64,000 nucleotides of DNA from Pseudogulbenkiania ferrooxidans 2002. GTDB lineage: Bacteria; Pseudomonadota; Gammaproteobacteria; Burkholderiales; Chromobacteriaceae. The stretch covers positions 124,001 through 188,000 of the forward strand of contig NZ_ACIS01000005.1 in the NCBI RefSeq assembly GCF_000174355.1, read 5' to 3'. The notes beneath the pieces were generated by a model, which saw nothing but the letters and a program-made list of their open reading frames with translations, was not told the origin of the DNA and made no database searches. Each line of letters begins with the position of its first letter. The stretch's first letter is position 1. This document shows positions 8,905 through 15,815 of this stretch, in pieces. The position numbers and the translations under genes are program-made.

Positions 8905-8923
8905 CTTGTACGTTTGGTACAAG
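8905..8923. promoter_or_regulatory. Perfect inverted repeat CTTGTAC-N5-GTACAAG
   Basis: Seven-base arms CTTGTAC and GTACAAG are separated by GTTTG. The repeat lies 22 bases upstream of the proposed TTG start of the HD-GYP gene, a position suited to an operator. A similar repeat (TTGTAC-N5-GTACGAA) lies after dusC at 11118-11135. The binding protein is unknown. Confidence 0.45.
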
Positions 8924-8999
8924 TATACCGCGCCGAAGGGAATTGCGGCGTGGCTCCCCCTGCAACGGGCATCCTCGGATTTCAGACCTGGCCGCGGTT

Positions 9000-9944
9000 T
9001 CAGGGAAGCCTGGCCAGGCAGTCTGTCAGCAGCGCGTACACGCCGTCGGCGTCGGCCTCGGTGAGATATAGGACATTCGCCGGTCGGCCGCTCACGCCCC
9101 ACCAGTCCACCACCGTGGCGCCCAGCGTCAGCGGGCTTGCCGTTTCCACCTCGACATTGACCCGGCGTCCCTTGAACAGGTCAGGCTGCAGCAGATAGGC
9201 CACCACGCAAGGGTCGTGCAAGGGAGCGCCGTTGGCGCCGAAGCGCTGCACGTCGTGGCGCTCATGGCTGATCAGGATATCGGCCGCGAGGGGGCCGCAG
9301 CGATTGGCCAGGGCGTGCAGGCGGGCGATGCGTGCTGAGCTGGCGCCCACCTGGTGGGTCACATCCAGCGGCAGCATCACGATCGGTACGCCCGAGCGCA
9401 GCACGATGGCGGCCGCTTCCGGGTCGACGAAAATATTGAACTCGGCCGCCGGCGAGATGTTGCCACCGGCAAAGTAGCTGCCGCCCATCAAGACGATTTC
9501 CTTGATGCGTGGCGCGATGTCCGGTGCTTTGGCCAGGGCAAGGGCGATGTTGGTCAGTGGACCGACGGGGCAGAGGGTGATGGTGCCTGGCGTCGCCTCG
9601 CGCAAGGTGTCGACGATGAAGTCGACGGCATGCTTGTCTTGCAGCGGCATCTCCGGTTGGTGAAGGGGGACGCCGTCGAGCCCGCTCCTGCCATGGACAT
9701 GTTCGGAGGTGACCAGCGGGCGCAGCAGCGGGCGTTCACAGCCTGCGTAAACCGGGATATCGGGGCGTTGTGCCCATTCGCAAACGATGCGGGCGTTGCG
9801 CGAGGTCAGGTCCACGCCCACATTGCCGGCCACCGTGGTCAGCGCGAGCAGGTCGATCTGTTCGCCAGCTCCCAACAAGGCGAGGATGGCCACGGCATCG
9901 TCCAGGCCAGGGTCGGTATCGAAAATGATGGTGGGACGCGTCAT
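9000..9944 (-). CDS. Inosine/uridine-preferring nucleoside hydrolase
   Basis: The protein has 314 residues, normal for the family. The N-terminal calcium-binding signature DTDPGLDDA appears at about residues 10-18. Further family segments are [75 protein letters not shown] and [15 protein letters not shown]. These enzymes cleave the N-glycosidic bond of ribonucleosides in salvage. Substrate preference among RihA/B/C types cannot be assigned by eye. It is a single gene, and the 5' end is clear (ATG at 9944). It is separated from the HD-GYP start by about 115 bases and from dusC by a shared divergent region that holds one TTGGCCGAA copy at 10110-10118. Confidence 0.93.
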   Translation of the reverse strand: MTRPTIIFDTDPGLDDAVAILALLGAGEQIDLLALTTVAGNVGVDLTSRNARIVCEWAQRPDIPVYAGCERPLLRPLVTSEHVHGRSGLDGVPLHQPEMPLQDKHAVDFIVDTLREATPGTITLCPVGPLTNIALALAKAPDIAPRIKEIVLMGGSYFAGGNISPAAEFNIFVDPEAAAIVLRSGVPIVMLPLDVTHQVGASSARIARLHALANRCGPLAADILISHERHDVQRFGANGAPLHDPCVVAYLLQPDLFKGRRVNVEVETASPLTLGATVVDWWGVSGRPANVLYLTEADADGVYALLTDCLARLP

Positions 9945-10175
9945 GTTGGGCGCCTATGGAGAGGTGGGGGCGGCGTCACGCCGGTAAGGTATCTCGTGGG
10001 TATCGGGAAGACGGGTTCTCCCATCCCCCATTTTAAACATACGTTCTGTTTTCCCGTCCTGCCAATACACGAGTGTTGCCCAGTCCGGAAAGCTGATGGG
10101 CGATGCAGGTTGGCCGAAAGACAGGGCCAGCGGACTTGGCTAGAATACCGCCTCCTGAATCCGAGGTATTCCCGA

Positions 10176-11108
10176 ATGAAGCTGGTACTCGCCCCGATGG
10201 AGGGCTTGGTCGACGACATCATGCGCGATGTGCTGACCCGCATCGGCGGCATCGACTGGTGTGTGACCGAGTTCGTGCGCGTTACCAGCACACTGCTGCC
10301 ACCCAAGATGTTCTACCGGCTGGCGCCCGAATTGCACCGGGCCGCACGTACGCGAGCGGGTACCAGCGTGCGTGTGCAATTGCTGGGATCGGATCCGGTG
10401 TGCCTGGCGGATAATGCAGTACGCGCGGTCGAGCTGGGCGCTCCGGCGGTCGACCTCAACTTTGGTTGCCCGGCCCCCACCGTCAACCGCCATCGCGGCG
10501 GGGCGGTATTGCTCACCGAGCCGGAGCTCTTGTTCCAGATCGTGGCGGCCGTGCGTGCCAGCGTCCCCAAAGAAGTGCCGGTCACGGCCAAGATGCGGTT
10601 GGGTTATGAGGACAAGAGCCTGGCGCTGGAATGCGCGCAGGCGATTGAGCGGGCGGGAGCGGATGAATTGGTGGTGCATGGCCGCACCAAGGTCGAGGGC
10701 TATCGGCCGCCCGCCCACTGGGACTGGATTGCCCGCATCCGCGAGAGTGTCAATCTGCCGGTCATCGCCAACGGCGAGGTGTGGACGGTGGAGGATTACC
10801 ACGCCATTCGCCGCGAGAGCGGTTGCGACACCGTGATGATTGGGCGTGGGCTGATCGCCGCACCGGATCTGGCGCGACGCATCAAGGCCGGGCCGGGGGC
10901 CGAACCGATGCCGTGGGACGAGATGATGATCTGGCTGCGCGATTTCTTCGAGCAGTGCCGTGAGCGGGCAGAAGAATCGGCCTACCCTGCATCACGGCTG
11001 AAGCAGTGGCTGGGGCAGCTCAAGCGTAGCTACCCCGAGGCGGGCGAATTGTTCGAACAGGTGCGACGCGAGAAGCAGTCGGCAGTGATTGCCCAGATAC
11101 TTGCTTGA
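10176..11108 (+). CDS. dusC: tRNA-dihydrouridine synthase C (DusC)
   Basis: The 310-residue protein starts [20 protein letters not shown] at the ATG at 10176. The FMN-barrel signatures of Dus enzymes are all present: [28 protein letters not shown] with the active-site Cys, [44 protein letters not shown] and DTVMIGRG. The group with MEGLVD at the start and a C-terminal helical tail matches DusC, which reduces U16 in tRNA. It is monocistronic. The stop codon overlaps a perfect -35 box (TTGACA, 11105-11110) that may belong to the candidate small RNA downstream. Confidence 0.94.
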   Translation: MKLVLAPMEGLVDDIMRDVLTRIGGIDWCVTEFVRVTSTLLPPKMFYRLAPELHRAARTRAGTSVRVQLLGSDPVCLADNAVRAVELGAPAVDLNFGCPAPTVNRHRGGAVLLTEPELLFQIVAAVRASVPKEVPVTAKMRLGYEDKSLALECAQAIERAGADELVVHGRTKVEGYRPPAHWDWIARIRESVNLPVIANGEVWTVEDYHAIRRESGCDTVMIGRGLIAAPDLARRIKAGPGAEPMPWDEMMIWLRDFFEQCRERAEESAYPASRLKQWLGQLKRSYPEAGELFEQVRREKQSAVIAQILA

Positions 11109-11135
11109 CATACGTAATTGTACGGATAGTACGAA
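11105..11135 (+). promoter_or_regulatory. Candidate promoter overlapping a GTAC-N5-GTAC repeat
   Basis: A consensus -35 box TTGACA (11105-11110) is followed after 16 bases by a weak -10 candidate TAGTAC (11127-11132). The -10 overlaps the inverted repeat TTGTAC-GGATA-GTACGAA (11118-11135). This repeat resembles the one before the HD-GYP gene and could be an operator covering the promoter. Confidence 0.4.
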
Positions 11136-11138
11136 GTT

Positions 11139-11280
11139 ATCATGTCGCCTACAGTTCAAGGGCAGCCGGTTGTTTGCTTCGTTGCCGGCAGCGGTAGCAT
11201 CGGTGCCTCTCAGTTCCGGTTGTTACATTCCCCCCCAAGCAAATTGATACGCCCTTCATGCGAAGGGCGTCTTCTTTTGG
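11139..11280 (+). ncRNA. Candidate small RNA with C7 tract and intrinsic terminator
   Basis: Between the promoter candidate and a clean terminator there is no open frame with a ribosome site on the plus strand. The region contains an uninterrupted run of seven C at about 11231-11237, which could pair with Shine-Dalgarno sequences, and a hairpin-prone GC segment around 11165-11190. The 3' end is a 9-bp stem ACGCCCTTC/GAAGGGCGT (11249-11270) followed by a T-rich tract. The alternative is that this is only the long 3' end of dusC mRNA. Confidence 0.4.
11249..11278 (+). terminator. Intrinsic terminator
   Basis: The 9-bp perfect stem ACGCCCTTC-ATGC-GAAGGGCGT is followed by CTTCTTTT. It ends the dusC transcript or the candidate small RNA. 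The opposite strand has no T-run, so it acts on the plus strand. Confidence 0.8.
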
Positions 11281-11387
11281 CGCTGCCGGTTCACAGGCGA
11301 TGCCGCCAGGGAGGTTGATCCTCGGTGTGGGCGTGGGTTTCGTGTTAAGTCCAGCGGGCAATGCGCAGCCCGGTTCTGGGGTGGGGG

Positions 11388-11531
11388 TCAGACGAACTCG
11401 ACCGGCACGAAGTAGCTGCGGCCGGTGCGCGAGACCAGAACCTGCGGCTGACCCTGTACGACCGAGCGGAAGGCGCGCGGCAGACGGCGCCAGTCGAGGA
11501 ACTTCATCTTGATTTGTTGGTTGTTGCTCAT
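11388..11531 (-). CDS. 47-residue basic protein coupled to the UmuD-like repressor
   Basis: The small frame starts at the ATG at 11531, twelve bases after the repressor stop codon, with a perfect AGGAGG ribosome site that overlaps the end of the upstream gene. The product begins MSNNQQIKMKFLDWRRLPRA, is basic, and ends SYFVPVEFV. I do not recognise a family. Strong ribosome site, tight spacing and a normal amino-acid mix support a real gene despite its size. Its position is where umuC would be expected behind a umuD-like gene, but the sequence is not a polymerase fragment I can recognise. It may be a regulator or small effector of the same SOS-like unit. Confidence 0.65.
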   Translation of the reverse strand: MSNNQQIKMKFLDWRRLPRAFRSVVQGQPQVLVSRTGRSYFVPVEFV

Positions 11532-11543
11532 GGTGCATCCTCC

Positions 11544-12122
11544 TCAATCGACCTTGTGAATCACGTTGGTGACCACGCCCCAGATGAAGAACGAGGCCTC
11601 TTCCGGCACCTCTATCGGGGCAAAATCCGGATTTTCCGGCAGCAGGCGCAGGCCCGTCGCCGTTTTCTCCAGCCGTTTTACCGTCAGCTCGCCATTGATC
11701 ACCGCTACCACCACTTTGCCGTGGCGAGCCTCCAGCGATTTGTCTACTACCAGCATGTCCCCATCGTGGATGCCGGCATTGATCATCGAGTCGCCCTTGA
11801 CCGTGACCAGGAAACTGGAGGCGGGGCGTCTGACCAGGTGGGTGTTCAGGTCGACGTCGGCTTCTTTCAGGTCGTCGGCGGCGACGGGGGCGCCGGCAGG
11901 AACGCGGCTGGCGAACAGGGGTAACGATACGTCGGACAATTCGCTGGTGAGCGAGCGGAATTCGTCCACGTGCAGTTCACGTACCGCCCGTATGGCGCGA
12001 TACTCTTGCAGCCAGGCTTCCAGTACCGGCTTGAGTGGTTCCGGTACACGCATGGCGACCGTCTTGTCACCGCCAAAAGCGGACTTTCTGCCGGCGCCTT
12101 GGCGCTTGCCTCCCTGGGTCAT
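11544..12122 (-). CDS. LexA/UmuD-like self-cleaving repressor (peptidase S24)
   Basis: The protein has 192 residues. The C-terminal S24 domain carries the Ser-Lys dyad: Ser112 in VKGDSMINAGIHDGD and Lys149 in ELTVKRL. An Ala-Gly pair at 76-77 (VPAGAP) is the likely self-cleavage site. The N-terminal 40 or so residues (KRQGAGRKSAFGGDKTVAMRVPEPL) are basic and look like a ribbon-helix-helix type DNA-binding segment, which UmuD lacks. This suggests a DNA-binding repressor cleaved under RecA control and not a polymerase subunit. It is followed by a 47-residue gene and preceded by a 22-bp palindrome at 12151-12172 that is likely its own operator. No umuC is present. Confidence 0.85.
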   Translation of the reverse strand: MTQGGKRQGAGRKSAFGGDKTVAMRVPEPLKPVLEAWLQEYRAIRAVRELHVDEFRSLTSELSDVSLPLFASRVPAGAPVAADDLKEADVDLNTHLVRRPASSFLVTVKGDSMINAGIHDGDMLVVDKSLEARHGKVVVAVINGELTVKRLEKTATGLRLLPENPDFAPIEVPEEASFFIWGVVTNVIHKVD

Positions 12123-12150
12123 GCTGCTTTGCTCTGTGTCCTGATGATGA

Positions 12151-12172
12151 TTTGATTCTGTACAAAATCAAA
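12151..12172. promoter_or_regulatory. Near-perfect 22-bp palindrome, likely operator of the LexA/UmuD-like gene
   Basis: The arms TTTGATT and AATCAAA flank a TGTACA centre, and only one base pair breaks the symmetry over 22 bases. It lies 29 bases upstream of the repressor start codon. It overlaps a CTGT-N10-ACAG pair, which is two bases too long for a standard proteobacterial LexA box, so a dedicated operator is more likely. Confidence 0.65.
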
Positions 12173-12453
12173 CAGACTGGCAACCTGAATTTGCGGTCGA
12201 GCGTGGAAGCGATGGCGACAATACAACAGGGCGGGTGAGCCCGTGCCCGGTTCAGGCGGCGGACTAAGTGAGAGGAGCGGTGCCGGAAATGCGTCTCTCG
12301 CCAAGGTTGGCCGAAGCGGCCTTTCCCGGTTTGTCAGCCCGCCGTGCCCGTGTACTCATGTGGCTTGCGTGGTGGCATCGATACCGCATGGCGCTGGTCG
12401 GCGACGGCGTAGCCTGATAGACTGTGCGCCTTTTGCCAACGCGCCAAGTCATT
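12173..12453. other. Intergenic stretch before dbpA
   Basis: No gene is seen between the operator and dbpA. One copy of the uptake-like motif (AAGGTTGGCCGAAGC) lies at 12303-12316. The upstream GTG at 12424 is in frame with dbpA but is not preferred as its start. Confidence 0.5.
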
Positions 12454-13836
12454 GTGAACAAAACGGATTTTTCCTCGCTTCCCCTCTCGCCCTCCCTGGT
12501 CGACAACCTGGCCAGCCTTGGCTACACCCGCATGACCCCGATCCAGGCGCAGAGCCTCCCGGTCATCCTCAACCGCCAGGACCTGATCGCCCAGGCCAAG
12601 ACCGGTAGCGGCAAGACGGCTGCCTTCGGCTTGGGATTGCTCGACAAGATCAATCCGCGCTGGTTTGCCGTGCAGGCGCTGGTGTTGTGCCCGACGCGCG
12701 AGCTGGCCGACCAGGTGGCCAAGGAAATCCGCCGGCTGGCGCGTAGTGTCGACAACATCAAAGTGGTGACGCTGTGCGGTGGCACGCCGATGGGGCCGCA
12801 GATCGGCTCGCTGGAGCACGGTGCGCACGTGGTGGTGGGCACGCCGGGCCGGCTGCACGATCACCTGAGCCGCAACACGCTGGATCTGTCCACTGTCGAA
12901 ACCTTGGTGCTGGACGAGGCTGACCGCATGGTGGACATGGGCTTCTACGAGGAGATCGTTGGCATCGTCGCCGCCTGTCCGCGCAAGCGTCAGACGCTGC
13001 TGTTCTCCGCCACTTATCCGGACACTATCCGCAAGCAGAGCGCACGCTTTCTGAAGAACCCGGTCGAGGTCAAAGTGGAGTCGCTGCATGATGCGGGCCA
13101 CATCGAGCAGCACTTTTACAAGATTCAGCCGGAACGGCGCGTGGCGACGGTGGCGGCGTTGCTCGGCCATTTCCGTCCGGTTTCGACCATCGCCTTCTGC
13201 AATACCAAGCAGCAGGTGCGCGAGTTGGCGAATGAGCTGCAGCAGCAGGGCTTCTCGGCGCTGGCGTTGTACGGCGAGCTGGAGCAGCGCGAGCGCGACG
13301 AAATCCTGGTGCAGTTTGCCAATCGCAGCTGTTCGGTGCTCGTGGCCACCGACGTAGCGGCGCGCGGCCTCGACATCAGCACGCTGGAAGCGGTGATCAA
13401 CGTCGACCTGTCGCACGATCCGGAAATCCACATCCACCGCATCGGCCGTACCGGGCGTGGTGGCGAGAAGGGGCTGGCGCTGAGCCTGGTCGGCCCGAAC
13501 GACAGTAAGCGACTGGCGCTGATCGAGGATTACCAGCAGGCCAAGCCGAACTGGGCGGATCCGGCTGAGCTGACGAGCAGTGGTAGCCCGCTGGTGCCGC
13601 CAATGGTGACGCTGTGCATTGCGGCTGGCCGCAAGGACAAGGTGCGCCCGGGCGACATCCTGGGCGCGCTCACCGGTGAGGCGGGCATTGCCGGTCAGCA
13701 GGTGGGCAAGATATCGGTGTTCGAATTTTCCAGCTACGTGGCGCTGGATCGCCATATCGCTCAGCAGGCCTTCAGCCGCCTGGCCGAGGGGCGGATCAAG
13801 GGACGCAGCTTCAAGATGCGCTTCGTGGGTGCTTAA
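12454..13836 (+). CDS. dbpA: ATP-dependent RNA helicase DbpA
   Basis: Starting at the GTG at 12454 the protein has 460 residues, close to E. coli DbpA (457). Helicase motifs are in order: Q motif (YTRMTPIQAQSLP), motif I AKTGSGKT at 48-55, PTRELADQV, GG, TPGRL, DEAD (VLDEADRMVDMG), SAT, then the second RecA lobe with VATDVAARGLDIS and HRIGRTGRGG. The C-terminal DbpA RNA-binding domain follows (CIAAGRKDKVRPGDILGALTGEAGI, KGRSFKMRFVGA). This domain binds hairpin 92 of 23S rRNA, and the enzyme helps 50S assembly. An in-frame GTG at 12424 would add ten residues without family support. The gene is followed by a clear terminator. Confidence 0.96.
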   Translation: MNKTDFSSLPLSPSLVDNLASLGYTRMTPIQAQSLPVILNRQDLIAQAKTGSGKTAAFGLGLLDKINPRWFAVQALVLCPTRELADQVAKEIRRLARSVDNIKVVTLCGGTPMGPQIGSLEHGAHVVVGTPGRLHDHLSRNTLDLSTVETLVLDEADRMVDMGFYEEIVGIVAACPRKRQTLLFSATYPDTIRKQSARFLKNPVEVKVESLHDAGHIEQHFYKIQPERRVATVAALLGHFRPVSTIAFCNTKQQVRELANELQQQGFSALALYGELEQRERDEILVQFANRSCSVLVATDVAARGLDISTLEAVINVDLSHDPEIHIHRIGRTGRGGEKGLALSLVGPNDSKRLALIEDYQQAKPNWADPAELTSSGSPLVPPMVTLCIAAGRKDKVRPGDILGALTGEAGIAGQQVGKISVFEFSSYVALDRHIAQQAFSRLAEGRIKGRSFKMRFVGA

Positions 13837-13865
13837 GCCCCGACCAACCCTGGCGCATGAAAACC

Positions 13866-13893
13866 AAAGCGGCCCTCGACGGGCCGCTTTTTT
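13866..13893 (+). terminator. Intrinsic terminator of dbpA
   Basis: The stem AAAGCGGCCC-TCGAC-GGGCCGCTTT followed by a T-run lies 30 bases after the dbpA stop. Its A-rich 5' side could also serve the small gene converging on the minus strand. Confidence 0.92.
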
Positions 13894-13911
13894 GCGTCAT
13901 CAGTGATGCCC

Positions 13912-14112
13912 TCAGTGGGCATGGGTATGATCGTGGCGGTGTTTCCAGTTGTCGAACAGCCAGGATATCCCCTGAATCACCCCGACTACGGCGAGTGCCG
14001 CCAAGAGGGCCAACGGAATCCATGGTGCGGAAACGAACAGCACAACGACCATGATGATGCTGATCATCAATAGGCCGGTGTACCAACCGCCCTGTTTGCC
14101 TTGCGATTTCAT
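13912..14112 (-). CDS. Small two-helix membrane protein with His-rich tail
   Basis: The protein has 66 residues from the ATG at 14112 (MKSQGKQGGWYTGLLMISII). Two hydrophobic segments (about residues 9-25 and 28-48) are followed by a cytosolic or periplasmic tail ending in HRHDHTHAH, which could bind metal ions. I do not recognise a named family. It is convergent with dbpA and shares its bidirectional terminator region. A longer frame to 14151 lacks a better ribosome site. Confidence 0.7.
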   Translation of the reverse strand: MKSQGKQGGWYTGLLMISIIMVVVLFVSAPWIPLALLAALAVVGVIQGISWLFDNWKHRHDHTHAH

Positions 14113-14224
14113 CTCGGTACTCCCCACCTCCAACCAGCACGTGCCTATCACATTCAGTCTAGTTCATGGCGCGGGTGATGGCTGGGGATGGTGAGTTGTC
14201 GAGGCGCGGCAGGGTTTGGCAGGG

Positions 14225-15019
14225 TCAGGGATCGGGCTGCCAGTTGGCGTAGCGTTGTTCGATCTTGGCGGTGGTGCCGTCGCTGATCATGCTGGCCAAG
14301 GCCTGGCGCAAGCTGGTGATGGTGGCATCCGGCGTTGCCAGACTACAGGCCAGGCCGCCGGTAACGCGGAAGAAGGTGTGTACCGGCACCACTTGCTTGG
14401 TCAGGCCGGCCTTGCGCAGAAGGTCGGCGGCGACCAGGCGGTTGGCGGCCCACAGGTCGATACGCTGGGCGACCAGCTTGCGTGGGTTGGCACTTTCCTC
14501 GATGGCGGTATCGACGATAAAGCCGCGTTCTTTCAGATAGCTGTCACGGATGTCGCCGTTGTAGGTGCCGATGACGTAGCGTCGGGCGTCTTCGAGGTTG
14601 TCGATGTCGAATTTCCGGCTGGCCAGGCCAAACAGCGTCCAGTCGGCGTAGGTCGTCGGTTCGACCCACTTGAACAACTTGTCGCGGTCCGGCGTGTGAG
14701 CCGTATTGAACACGCAGTAATTGGCCTGGGTCTGCGCCAACGAGTAGGCCCGAAGCCAAGGCAGCACCACGATGCGATAGTCGATATGGGTGCGGGCCAT
14801 CATTTCGCGCACCTTGTCGGTAACGACTCCGGCGAGCTGCCCGTTGATCATCATCTGATTTGGCGGATACGACTCGGTGGTCAGCGTCAGGGGCGGTAGC
14901 GCTTCAGCCCTCAGCGTGGGCGATAAAAGAAGTGAAGCCGCCAGCGCGATGGCTGCTCCCCAGCGCCCGACTGGGCCGGCAGGGCCAATCCATTTGCCTA
15001 TTGTCAGCCGTTGAGTCAT
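14225..15019 (-). CDS. Periplasmic solute-binding protein, family 3 type
   Basis: The 264-residue product has a basic N-terminus, a hydrophobic stretch (GAAIALAASLLLSPTLRAEA) and a likely signal-peptidase site after LRA. The mature part fits the bacterial extracellular solute-binding family 3 pattern (LTLTTESYPPNQMMINGQLAGVVTDKVREM, ADWTLFGLASRKFDID, RKLVAQRIDLWAANRLVAADLL). Such proteins bind amino acids or similar small solutes. There is no permease or ATPase gene nearby, so it is an orphan; it may be a sensor domain partner or serve a distant transporter. The chosen ATG at 15019 follows an alternative twelve codons upstream. Confidence 0.8.
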   Translation of the reverse strand: MTQRLTIGKWIGPAGPVGRWGAAIALAASLLLSPTLRAEALPPLTLTTESYPPNQMMINGQLAGVVTDKVREMMARTHIDYRIVVLPWLRAYSLAQTQANYCVFNTAHTPDRDKLFKWVEPTTYADWTLFGLASRKFDIDNLEDARRYVIGTYNGDIRDSYLKERGFIVDTAIEESANPRKLVAQRIDLWAANRLVAADLLRKAGLTKQVVPVHTFFRVTGGLACSLATPDATITSLRQALASMISDGTTAKIEQRYANWQPDP

Positions 15020-15407
15020 GTTTTCGTCATTGTGGTTGTGTGCCTCAGTCCGCAAAGGGTAAACAGGCTTGTCTCCGCGTGCAACCCGATTCCTGCTTTT
15101 CCACGCTTGAAAAGAGGGTCTTTGGGGTGCGTCGCCAGCACGGCTTCAGTACTGGTATCAACCTTCCCGGCGTGTGGTGGTCCGTTTCGTGCATTGTCTT
15201 CAGGGCGTACTCCGGGCGGCTTGGTTGATGGCCGGGCCGCGGGATGGCAGGTCGGCGATGGCGGCGTTGAGGGCATCGAGTCCGCTGCCTTCGGGAGAGG
15301 TTTTGCGGCTGTCATTTTTTGATGGGGAAAACTATCATCAAATCAATATGATGCCGGGCACACCAAGGGTGCCCGTATTACAGAATTCGCCGCTTGGCAG
15401 AAAGCAT
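15020..15407. other. Intergenic stretch with a short inverted repeat
   Basis: No gene is apparent in this 388-base region between divergent genes. An inverted repeat TTTGATG-N11-CATCAAA lies at 15318-15342, 66 bases before the plus-strand gene, in locally AT-rich sequence. It could be an operator or promoter element. Confidence 0.4.
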
Positions 15408-15764
15408 ATGAACGCCATGAATAGCCGACCTTTTGCCTTCGTGCGCACGCCGCTCCCACCCGAGCAGCTCAAATTGCAGGTCGAGGCCATGCGCTGGCTG
15501 CTGGATTTGCCTGCCCCGGTACGTCCATTGAAGCTGTCGCGGCAGTATGCCCGTATCGTCAATCGACTAGCCCAGCTGTGGTCTGAAGAGAGCTCATGCC
15601 GCCGCTATCTGGACAGCCTGATGCTGGATGAGCGTGGCGGACGACAGGGGTTTCAACTGGAAATCGTCATGGAGCTGGGCAACCTGCTAAATTATTACGA
15701 CGAACTGCATCCGGTGAGGTCGGCTCCCGTTTGGGAGTGGGGCGGCAATACGCTCGGCCATTGA
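15408..15764 (+). CDS. Hypothetical protein
   Basis: The 118-residue product starts at the ATG at 15408 (MNAMNSRPFAFVRTPLPPEQ). It is mostly helical, Arg- and Leu-rich, with the segment LYAR-like LSRQYARIVNRLAQLW and an acidic C-terminal part. No signal peptide or membrane segment is visible. I do not recognise the family. The open frame continues upstream to 15174, but the extension crosses AT-rich regulatory-looking sequence and is rejected. It is convergent with the PHA synthase gene, with a short hairpin (GCCGCCT/AGGCGGC, 15786-15812) between the two stop codons. Confidence 0.55.
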   Translation: MNAMNSRPFAFVRTPLPPEQLKLQVEAMRWLLDLPAPVRPLKLSRQYARIVNRLAQLWSEESSCRRYLDSLMLDERGGRQGFQLEIVMELGNLLNYYDELHPVRSAPVWEWGGNTLGH

Positions 15765-15815
15765 GGTCTTTACCTTTGGCCATATGCCGCCTTGTCAGAA
15801 TTGGCAGGCGGCGGC

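Noticed and set aside
12158-12175. Possible standard LexA box CTGT...ACAG before the UmuD-like gene
   Set aside because: The spacing between CTGT and ACAG is 10, not the 8 of proteobacterial LexA boxes, and the larger 22-bp palindrome explains the symmetry better.
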